A stretch of 64,000 nt of DNA from UBA4416 sp964543545 (GTDB lineage Bacteria > Bacteroidota > Bacteroidia > B-17B0 > Aurantibacillaceae): assembly GCA_964543545.1 (NCBI GenBank), contig CAZIYT010000010.1, positions 25,349 through 89,348 of the forward strand. The letters run 5' to 3'. How positions within the stretch are numbered: position 1 is the first letter of the stretch; each line of letters opens with the position of its first letter. Below the pieces are notes generated by a model. The model did no database searches, was not told the DNA's origin, and saw only the letters and a list, made by a program, of their open reading frames with translations. Both the position numbers and the translations under genes were made by a program. This document shows positions 24,048-30,352 of the stretch, in pieces.

Positions 24048-25265
24048 ATGATCGCTACGGATACGGCAGAAGAAAAAGCACTGGTAAAGCAAAAGTTCAA
24101 ACAGCTCAAATGCTGTGTGCTGATCCCTACCTATAATAATGCCCGTACCATTGAGCAGGTTATCCTGACCACGCTCGACTATTGCGATGAGGTGATTGTG
24201 ATCAACGACGGCTGCACAGATGGCACTGCCGCTATCCTCGCAAAATACCCGAAGCTCACCATAGTGACGCATCCCGTCAACAAAGGCAAAGGCGTAGGCC
24301 TGAGGAACGGCTTCAAAAAAGCGGCAGAGCTCGGCTTCGATTATGCCATCAGCATCGACAGCGACGGGCAGCATTTTCCTAAAGATTTTATTACTTTCTT
24401 AAATAAGGTGCAGGAAGTGCCGGGCAGCCTCATTATCGGCGCCAGGAACATGACCGTGGAGAATGTGCCCAACAAAAGTACCTTAGGTAATAAGTTCAGC
24501 AACTTCTGGTTCTGGCTGGAAACGGGCATTTCACTGCCCGACACGCAAAGCGGCTACCGGTTGTATCCTGTTCAGCGCCTCAAAAAGATCTGGCTGTTCA
24601 CCACCAAGTTTGAGCTGGAGATCGAGGTGATCGTTAAAGCCGCCTGGCGCGGCATTCCGGTGCTTTCTATTCCGGTAAGCGTGTATTATGCGCCGCAGGG
24701 CGAGCGGGTATCGCACTTTAAGCCAAGCGTGGATTCGACGCGCATCAGCTTTTTGAATACTTACCTCGTGATCCTGGCTGCCTTGTTCTGGCGCCCGGTG
24801 ATGCTGGTACGCCAGATGACGCTGAGGAATTTCAAAAAAGTGTGGAAGGAAGAAGTGATTGCCGCGAAAGAAAGTGCCTTTAGCAAAGCCGCTTCTGTAG
24901 GAGTGGGGCTGTTCTTCGGCATTGTTCCCATCTGGGGCTTGCAATTCGCATTGGCCATTTTAGCTGCCGTTTATTTTAAACTGAATAAGGTTATTGTTGG
25001 CCTCACTGCGCAGATCAGCGTTCCGCCTATGATCCCGCTCATTGTATATGCCAGTGTAAAGACAGGCGAATATGTGCTGGGGCAGGAAGTGCACCTGAAT
25101 TTCAGTAAAGCCATTACCGTAGAAACAGCCCTGAACATCGGAAAAATTTATTTTCTCGGAGCAACGGTCTTATCCATTGTCGCCGGTATCGGGGGATTCA
25201 TCCTCACCTGGCTTTTGTTGAAATTGTTTGGGTATAAGCCTACGATCCATGGAGCAGAAGACTGA
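24048..25265 (+). CDS. GT2 glycosyltransferase fused to DUF2062
   Basis: 405 residues from the ATG at 24048; a TTG at 23979 would add residues unlike the family. N-terminal family-2 transferase (about 15-235): nucleotide-binding CCVLIPTYNNARTIEQVI, DEVIVINDGCTDGT, the DxD-type ISIDSDGQHFPKD, and an acceptor region with DTQSGYRLYPV. It transfers a sugar from a nucleotide- or polyprenyl-linked donor at the membrane. The C-terminal part (about 275-400) is DUF2062, with two or three membrane spans (AASVGVGLFFGIVPIWG, ALAILAAVYFKLNKVIVGL, SVPPMIPLIVYASV). The fusion suggests a glycan or lipid-sugar role coupled to the inner membrane. Its last 17 bases overlap the pseudouridine synthase gene, so the two are probably translated together. 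Confidence 0.88.
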   Translation: MIATDTAEEKALVKQKFKQLKCCVLIPTYNNARTIEQVILTTLDYCDEVIVINDGCTDGTAAILAKYPKLTIVTHPVNKGKGVGLRNGFKKAAELGFDYAISIDSDGQHFPKDFITFLNKVQEVPGSLIIGARNMTVENVPNKSTLGNKFSNFWFWLETGISLPDTQSGYRLYPVQRLKKIWLFTTKFELEIEVIVKAAWRGIPVLSIPVSVYYAPQGERVSHFKPSVDSTRISFLNTYLVILAALFWRPVMLVRQMTLRNFKKVWKEEVIAAKESAFSKAASVGVGLFFGIVPIWGLQFALAILAAVYFKLNKVIVGLTAQISVPPMIPLIVYASVKTGEYVLGQEVHLNFSKAITVETALNIGKIYFLGATVLSIVAGIGGFILTWLLLKLFGYKPTIHGAED

Positions 25266-25902
25266 TCACCGCTATTTCATTATTTATAAGCCCTTCAAAA
25301 TGGTTTCCCAGTTTGTCAGCCCCGACAAGGTAAAGCTGTTGGGCGACCTGGATTATGATTTTCCGGAAGGAACACACGCCATCGGCCGTCTCGACAACAA
25401 TTCGGAAGGCCTCCTGATCCTGACAACAAACAAGCGTGTGACGAAGCTGCTCTTCGAAAGTGATACGCCGCATAAGCGCACCTATCTGATCCAGGTGGAA
25501 AAGACCGTGAGCCCTGAAACGCTGCAGCAATTGCGGACCGGCATTGCCATTAAAACCAAAGGCAAAGGCGGCACCTTGCATATGACATCGCCCTGCGACG
25601 TGGAGATCGTTGACAAGCCTGCGAACCTGTACAAGCGCGATCATGAGTTCAGGGACGACCTGCCGCAGACCTGGCTGAGCATGAGCCTCACCGAAGGAAA
25701 ATTCCACCAGGTGCGTAAGATGGTTGCCGAAGTGTATCATCCCTGCAAGCGCCTGATCCGTATATCTATCGAAGACCTGGAGCTCGGAGACATTCCGCCG
25801 GGTGGCGTGAAGGAAATCGAAGAGGAGGAGTTCTTTGCGAAGTTGAAGATCGAGAACTGGAGAGAGACTCCTGAGGATTTAACCGCGAAGAACGTGGAGT
25901 AA
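25249..25902 (+). CDS. RsuA/RluE-type pseudouridine synthase
   Basis: 217 residues from ATG 25249, overlapping the GT2 gene by 17 bases. It isomerises uridine to pseudouridine in rRNA. Family motifs: YFIIYKPFKMVSQF (motif I), GRLDNNSEGLLILTTN (motif II with catalytic Asp), KRTYLIQVE and KFHQVRKMVAEVYHPCKRLIRISI (motif III). It lacks the N-terminal S4 domain, as in RluE (23S rRNA). The last codons (DLTAKNVE) and the stop lie in a GCGAAGAACG-type intergenic repeat, so the C-terminus appears to have been rewritten by the repeat. Confidence 0.9.
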   Translation: MEQKTDHRYFIIYKPFKMVSQFVSPDKVKLLGDLDYDFPEGTHAIGRLDNNSEGLLILTTNKRVTKLLFESDTPHKRTYLIQVEKTVSPETLQQLRTGIAIKTKGKGGTLHMTSPCDVEIVDKPANLYKRDHEFRDDLPQTWLSMSLTEGKFHQVRKMVAEVYHPCKRLIRISIEDLELGDIPPGGVKEIEEEEFFAKLKIENWRETPEDLTAKNVE

Positions 25903-26060
25903 AGTACAGGCCAAGTGCGCAGAGATAAAATCAGAAGAAGCTTCTTTAAGAAATTAAAAGTTCAGAACCGGGGAGATGCTGAATCGCGTTCAGCATAATT
26001 GAGAACGCAAAGAAGTTTGCAGGTATTTCTTAGCGTTCTTCATCGCAGGCACTTTTTTAG
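25884..26060. repeat. GCGAAGAACG / AACGCAAAGAA intergenic repeat
   Basis: Begins inside the end of the pseudouridine synthase gene (CGCGAAGAACGTGG, then AAGTGCGCAGAG) and continues to a hairpin at 26003-26038 (GAACGCAAAGAA with TTCTTAGCGTTC, 11 of 12 paired). The hairpin may end transcription of the converging genes on both sides. No gene is visible here. Confidence 0.5.
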
Positions 26061-26066
26061 AAAGAG

Positions 26067-26621
26067 TTATGCTGTTTCGTTCTGCTCTTCCAATAATCTT
26101 TTCAGCGTATCATGCTCTTCATAGGGCACTACAAAAGTATCAGACCAACGGTCGTGCCAGCCTCTCTCACTAAACAGGCACGAAAAGGCTTCAAAAGGCA
26201 CCCATCGAATCAGGTTACGAAGAATATTTGTACCCATTTCAGGGCGGTTACCGTAAATATCAATTACCCTGCATTTTGTCAGAAACTTACCGGGTGTTCT
26301 TTGAAAGAAATGCTCAAACAGAATGTAATATAAGGGAAACAGGAAAAAAAAGAACAGGCTGAAGCCAGCGAACATTAACGCAAGGCCTGGTATATCTTCC
26401 GTGCTATGGAATAGTACAGCAAAAACATAGGAGATCATCTGATAAATACATTGATAGATGATCAGATCGACGAAAAAATGTGCGAATCGCCTGCCTCCGG
26501 AAATTACCTTTACTTCGCGATTGACTATAACAGGAACTGATTTGCTTTTACGGTTTCCCAGGGCATCCCTTTCTCTCACGGTTCTATACCTGGTTTCTTT
26601 GATCTCGGTAATTTTCTTCAA
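26067..26621 (-). CDS. RDD family membrane protein
   Basis: 184 residues. Three or four hydrophobic segments (about 50-75, 80-105, 140-155) follow the characteristic GGRRFAHFFVDLI (Arg and Asp of the RDD signature); later FLTKCRVIDIYGNRPEM matches the family's GK.l..r.vd..G.. segment. RDD proteins are integral membrane proteins, a few linked to Na+/H+ exchange, most uncharacterised. No ATG is available upstream of the conserved region; the TTG at 26621 gives MKKITEIKETRY. Last gene of an operon with the PH-like gene 10 bases upstream and comB. Confidence 0.8.
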   Translation of the reverse strand: MKKITEIKETRYRTVRERDALGNRKSKSVPVIVNREVKVISGGRRFAHFFVDLIIYQCIYQMISYVFAVLFHSTEDIPGLALMFAGFSLFFFFLFPLYYILFEHFFQRTPGKFLTKCRVIDIYGNRPEMGTNILRNLIRWVPFEAFSCLFSERGWHDRWSDTFVVPYEEHDTLKRLLEEQNETA

Positions 26622-26631
26622 TGGGGAGATT

Positions 26632-27183
26632 TTATTTTTTTAAAAACTTTTTCAGCTCTGCTACGATTTTAGCCGCATCCTCATCCGGGAGCTGCATGCC
26701 CAGCTTGATGATTTTTCCCTGGCATTCAAATTGCACGCGCTCTCCGCCTTTCACCCAGAAGCTCTGGTTGAAGCTGTCGGCAAAGTTGGCTTTCTCTACA
26801 GGAATCACTTTTAGTTCAGTAAGGAGGTTAGCATCAAATTCTTTTACCTTGCCACGGCCGTTGATGTCCTGCTGATAATGCAGCTTGCCGTTCTTGATCC
26901 AAAGCTTTTCCTTGCCGAAGCGCTTCCACATAAATACGCGGATGATCTTAAACTCGAAATAAGCCCAGAAAGCCAGCCATACCACCAGCATGATCTTTGC
27001 GTTCTGTTCGCGGATCTGTGGGTAGCTGCTGATCACGATAATGCCGCTGATGGTCCAGGCAAAGAGCCACAGGAACAGCAGGCCTGTCTTTTTTTTCTGA
27101 TGTGTGGGAATGATGACCAGGCTGAACACATGGTCTTTCACCGAAAGCGATGTGCGTTTGCCGATGGCAGTAAGAATTTCCAT
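26632..27183 (-). CDS. Membrane protein with PH-like C-terminal domain
   Basis: 183 residues from ATG 27183, two bases after the comB stop. Two membrane spans (GLLFLWLFAWTISGIIVI and MLVVWLAFWAYFEFKII), then a soluble beta-rich domain (LWIKNGKLHYQQDINGRGKV, ELKVIPVEK, FWVKGGERVQFECQGKIIKLG, DEDAAKIVAELKKFL). The form of two spans followed by a PH-like fold ending in an amphipathic helix is common in small Bacteroidota membrane proteins. The function is unknown; it is co-transcribed with comB and the RDD gene. Confidence 0.65.
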   Translation of the reverse strand: MEILTAIGKRTSLSVKDHVFSLVIIPTHQKKKTGLLFLWLFAWTISGIIVISSYPQIREQNAKIMLVVWLAFWAYFEFKIIRVFMWKRFGKEKLWIKNGKLHYQQDINGRGKVKEFDANLLTELKVIPVEKANFADSFNQSFWVKGGERVQFECQGKIIKLGMQLPDEDAAKIVAELKKFLKK

Positions 27184-27185
27184 AA

Positions 27186-27893
27186 TTATAATTTGACCAG
27201 GTATTTGCCTTCCATGACGGGAATTACCGGGCACTGGTTGGGTGTGAGGCAGTATTTAATATCGCGTTCCAGGTCGAGCTTGGCCAGGCGCTTGCGGTGT
27301 GAGGAGTCTGATAAAAAATCGAAAAGGTTGTTTTTGGCCATGTTATACAGGTGTTTGGCGGCAATGGCGGAGTCGCAATCTACCTGGTAGCTTCCTTCGG
27401 CCGTAAGCTTTTCTACAACAGCGCCGGCAAACACCGTGTCTTCGAGGTTGAATTTGTTTTTCCAGCCGGCACACAGCAATACCACATCTTTTTTCTGCGC
27501 CACGAGGTATTCGCATAAAATGTCGAGGTTCAGAAAGCTGCCGATCAGGATTTTTGATGCCTTGCGGCTTGCTTCAATGGCCTGCGTGCCGTTGGTGGTG
27601 GAGATCGCAATGATCTTTCCTTTCACCTTGTTGTTCATATAGCCGAAAGGACTATTGCCCAGCTCAAAGCCTTCAATCACTTCTCCGTCACGCTCTGCTG
27701 CGGCCATGTATCCGTTGCGCTGGTATTCGCGCGCTTCGTCCACGGTAGCCACAGGCACCATTTTGCTGACCCCGTTATAAAAAGCCGTAACAATGGCGGA
27801 GGTTGCCCTGAATACATCGATCACAACAACGATCGCATTCTCTTTGTGGAAAAGGCTGTAGGCCTGCGGCGTATGACAAACTTCTATATTCAT
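27186..27893 (-). CDS. comB: 2-phosphosulfolactate phosphatase
   Basis: 235-residue ComB-family Mg2+-dependent phosphatase, which converts 2-phosphosulfolactate to sulfolactate. Characteristic segments are VVVIDVFRATSAIVTAF (residues 22-38), AAERDGEVIEGFELGNSPFGY (split across about 80-100) and ISTTNGTQAIEAS. The family was defined in coenzyme M synthesis, but this organism is a bacterium with no methanogenic genes in view; in Bacteroidota the product may feed sulfonate or sulfonolipid metabolism, or the enzyme may act on another phosphate ester (inference). Start ATG 27893, just downstream of the large inverted repeat. Leads the comB - PH-like - RDD operon. Confidence 0.88.
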   Translation of the reverse strand: MNIEVCHTPQAYSLFHKENAIVVVIDVFRATSAIVTAFYNGVSKMVPVATVDEAREYQRNGYMAAAERDGEVIEGFELGNSPFGYMNNKVKGKIIAISTTNGTQAIEASRKASKILIGSFLNLDILCEYLVAQKKDVVLLCAGWKNKFNLEDTVFAGAVVEKLTAEGSYQVDCDSAIAAKHLYNMAKNNLFDFLSDSSHRKRLAKLDLERDIKYCLTPNQCPVIPVMEGKYLVKL

Positions 27894-27910
27894 TATTTAC
27901 TGTTTTTGGT

Positions 27911-27985
27911 TACGAATGCATGCGAGTATACAAATCTGTGTTTGAGTATCCGGAATAGCGATTTGTATACCCGTATGCATTCGTA
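27911..27985. repeat. 26-bp inverted repeat
   Basis: Arms 27911-27936 and 27960-27985 match at 24 of 26 positions around a 23-base centre; the core reads ACGAATGCAT...GTATACAAATC. It lies between the gcvT stop and the comB start, both on the minus strand. It has no T-run, so it is more like a REP/MITE-type element than a standard terminator, though it could insulate the two genes. Confidence 0.7.
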
Positions 27986-27989
27986 TTAC

Positions 27990-29072
27990 TTATTTCTTCA
28001 AAAATGGGATCTTGCACACTTTGGCTTTAATGGCCTTATCCCTGATCATGATATAAATTTCGGTATCGGCTTTCGCAAAATCCTTGCTCACGTAACCCAT
28101 GCCAATGGCTTTGTTCAGTGTTGGCGACTGTGTTCCGGAAGTCACCTTGCCGATGATGGTTCCGTTAGCATCAGCGATCGGGTAATCGTGGCGTGGAATC
28201 CCACGGTCGATCATTTCAAAGCCTACCAGCTTTCTGCTCACGCCTTCGGTCTTATGTTTTTCGATAGCCGCGCGGTTCGTAAAATCTTTAGTGAATTTGG
28301 TGATCCAGCCAAGGCCAGCCTCGATAGGAGAGGTCGTATCGTCGATGTCATTACCATATAAGCAAAAGCCCATTTCCAGGCGTAAGGTATCGCGTGCACC
28401 CAGGCCAATCGGTTTGATGCCGAACTCTTTTCCTGCTTCAAAAATAGCGTCCCACATCTTTTCGGCGTATTGGTTCTCAAAATAAATTTCGAAGCCACCG
28501 GCGCCGGTGTAGCCTGTATTGGAGATTACCACATTGTCCACACCGTTGAATTTTCCTTTCGCAAAAGAGTAGTAAGGAATGTCGGCGAGCTTGACATCGG
28601 TCAGTTTTTGCAGGGTATCCAAAGCTTTAGGGCCCTGGATAGCCAGTAAAGAAGTCTCTTCTGAGATGTTTTTCATCTCTACGCCCCAGGTGTCGTTTTG
28701 CTTGATCCAGTTCCAGTCTTTGTCGATGTTGGAAGCGTTCACGACCAGCATATAGGTTTTCTCATCAATGCGGTACACGATCAGGTCGTCTACGATCCCA
28801 CCATCGTTGTTGGGCAGGCAGGAGTATTGTGCTTTCCCGTCGGTCAACACCGAAGCATCGTTGCTGGTTACTTTCTGAATCAGGTTCAGAGCATTGTCAC
28901 CTTTCAGGATAAACTCGCCCATGTGGCTCACATCGAATACGCCCACCGCGTTGCGAACGGTAGCGTGTTCTTCATTTAAGCCGGTATAGGAAACAGGCAT
29001 GTTATAGCCTGCAAACGGAACCATTTTGGCGTTCAGTGAAATGTGTTTTTGTGTCAATGCTGTGTTTTTCAT
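27990..29072 (-). CDS. gcvT: Glycine cleavage system aminomethyltransferase (T protein)
   Basis: 360 residues, normal GcvT length. It transfers the methylene group from the aminomethyl-lipoyl H protein to tetrahydrofolate, releasing ammonia. Recognisable segments: MVPFAGYNMPVSYTG (residues 17-31), VGVFDVSHMGEF, NDDGGIVDDLIVYR, SNTGYTGAGGFEIYF, GLGARDTLRLEMGFCLYGNDI, and the C-terminal IGKVTSGTQSPTLNKAIGMG. All are typical of true GcvT as opposed to YgfZ or dimethylglycine dehydrogenase. No other gcv genes lie in the window, as is common in Bacteroidota. A 47-codon gene precedes it by 9 bases. Confidence 0.96.
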   Translation of the reverse strand: MKNTALTQKHISLNAKMVPFAGYNMPVSYTGLNEEHATVRNAVGVFDVSHMGEFILKGDNALNLIQKVTSNDASVLTDGKAQYSCLPNNDGGIVDDLIVYRIDEKTYMLVVNASNIDKDWNWIKQNDTWGVEMKNISEETSLLAIQGPKALDTLQKLTDVKLADIPYYSFAKGKFNGVDNVVISNTGYTGAGGFEIYFENQYAEKMWDAIFEAGKEFGIKPIGLGARDTLRLEMGFCLYGNDIDDTTSPIEAGLGWITKFTKDFTNRAAIEKHKTEGVSRKLVGFEMIDRGIPRHDYPIADANGTIIGKVTSGTQSPTLNKAIGMGYVSKDFAKADTEIYIMIRDKAIKAKVCKIPFLKK

Positions 29073-29081
29073 ATAAAGGGA

Positions 29082-29225
29082 TTATTTTTTGGAGTTTAGA
29101 TTTTGGTTTGTAGTGATCTTAGCGTTTTGAAGCATTTTAGCAATGCGCATCAAGCGTATGAAATCTTTGTAACGTTTTACATAGACTTCGTTTGGCGTTG
29201 TGTCTTTATTGACTACCTGATCCAT
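29082..29225 (-). CDS. Small protein, 47 aa, upstream of gcvT
   Basis: ATG-started frame (MDQVVNKDTTPNEVYVKRYK then DFIRLMRIAKMLQNAKITTN) that fits exactly between the GT4 stop (29235) and gcvT (29072), on the same strand with 9-base gaps on both sides. The composition is that of a basic amphipathic helix. No family is recognised. The tight spacing in a co-directional run supports it as real. Confidence 0.5.
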   Translation of the reverse strand: MDQVVNKDTTPNEVYVKRYKDFIRLMRIAKMLQNAKITTNQNLNSKK

Positions 29226-29234
29226 CGGGTAAAT

Positions 29235-30350
29235 TTACTGTTTTATTAGCGATTTCAAAATCCCGAGGTACTTGTGTTTATTAGCTTCTACCGAGTATTT
29301 TTCAACGACTGTTTGCCTTCCGGCAGCACCGAGTCTTTCTCTTATTGCCGGATTTTCAATAAGGTACGATAAGGCGTCGAACCATTCATCATCCGTAGAT
29401 GCCAGCAAGCCGTTTGTGTGAGCTTGAATAATATCCGTATTCACACCCACCGGCGACATTACCGTTGCCACGCCACAGGCCATATAAGATAAACCTTTCA
29501 GGCCACATTTTCCTTTCACCCATTCGTCATCCGGCAAAGGCATGATGCCGATATCGAAAGCCTGCAGGTTTTCCACTTCGGTAGCGGCGCTCCAGTTCTT
29601 GCTGATGACCTCTAATTCAGGATGGCTGTAGGAGCCTTGCCCGATCACATGGATCTCCGTTTTTCCCGGATAACGCTCCTGTATTTTTTTCAGGACAGGA
29701 ACCGCCATTTCAAAATGCTTGATGGTACTGATGCTGCCGCTCCAGCCGATCACGATTTTTTTGTCAGATGGAGGAATAGTGACAGGCCCGTTGACTGAGG
29801 CACTCGAAGTCAACGTTGGCTTATGAAAATCCGTATCGATGGTCGTAGGAATGATGACCACCTCCGGGTTAAAGCGTTTCGCATAGTCTGCGAGAAAAGC
29901 ATTGCCGGCGATCACTACGTGCGCATGGCTAATGTTGTTTTTCGTTTTATCGGGATCTTTCAGAAACTCGAATTTTTTATTCTCCGGTGAAGTGTCCAGG
30001 AGCCAGATGCTATCGTCGAAATCAAAGACGACCTTGCCCCGTTTGTGGAATTGTTTTTCGAACCAGGAAGAGCCAATCAGCAAGGCTTCGCGCTGAATAA
30101 AAATGAGGTCGAAGTGTTTTGCTCTTTGCAGGTCTTTCCAGCGGATAAAAAACGACCGGAAAATGACAGCGGCCTTTTTTAAATAATTTCCCGGATGGTA
30201 AAATACCCGGTCGTCTTTTTCAGAAATGAGCTCAGATAATTCCCAGTCGAAGCCCTGCTCTTGGAAAAAGCCCAGGTACTGCTCGAAGCGGTAACGCTGG
30301 CTGGGTGAGCGGTTCAGGCGATGATCGGCTATGATGAGGATTTTTTTCAG
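29235..30350 (-). CDS. Glycosyltransferase, GT4-like, apparent CTG start
   Basis: 371 residues if begun at the CTG at 30350, giving the N-terminus (M)KKILIIADHRLNRSPSQRYR, which matches related Bacteroidota transferases. No ATG, GTG or TTG lies in frame until a TTG at 30083, which would remove about 90 conserved residues. GT-B fold: N-domain to about 180 (HFDLIFIQREALL, VVFDFDDSIWLLDTS), C-domain with IGWSGSISTIKHFE, EVENLQAFDIGIMPLPDDEW, GLKGLSYMACGVATVMSPVG (the E/G-x7-type donor site region). Likely adds a sugar from a nucleotide donor to a surface glycan. The stop of the chitinase gene lies two bases upstream, implying coupled translation. A sequencing error at the start codon is possible. 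Confidence 0.85.
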   Translation of the reverse strand: MKKILIIADHRLNRSPSQRYRFEQYLGFFQEQGFDWELSELISEKDDRVFYHPGNYLKKAAVIFRSFFIRWKDLQRAKHFDLIFIQREALLIGSSWFEKQFHKRGKVVFDFDDSIWLLDTSPENKKFEFLKDPDKTKNNISHAHVVIAGNAFLADYAKRFNPEVVIIPTTIDTDFHKPTLTSSASVNGPVTIPPSDKKIVIGWSGSISTIKHFEMAVPVLKKIQERYPGKTEIHVIGQGSYSHPELEVISKNWSAATEVENLQAFDIGIMPLPDDEWVKGKCGLKGLSYMACGVATVMSPVGVNTDIIQAHTNGLLASTDDEWFDALSYLIENPAIRERLGAAGRQTVVEKYSVEANKHKYLGILKSLIKQ

Positions 30351-30352
30351 GG

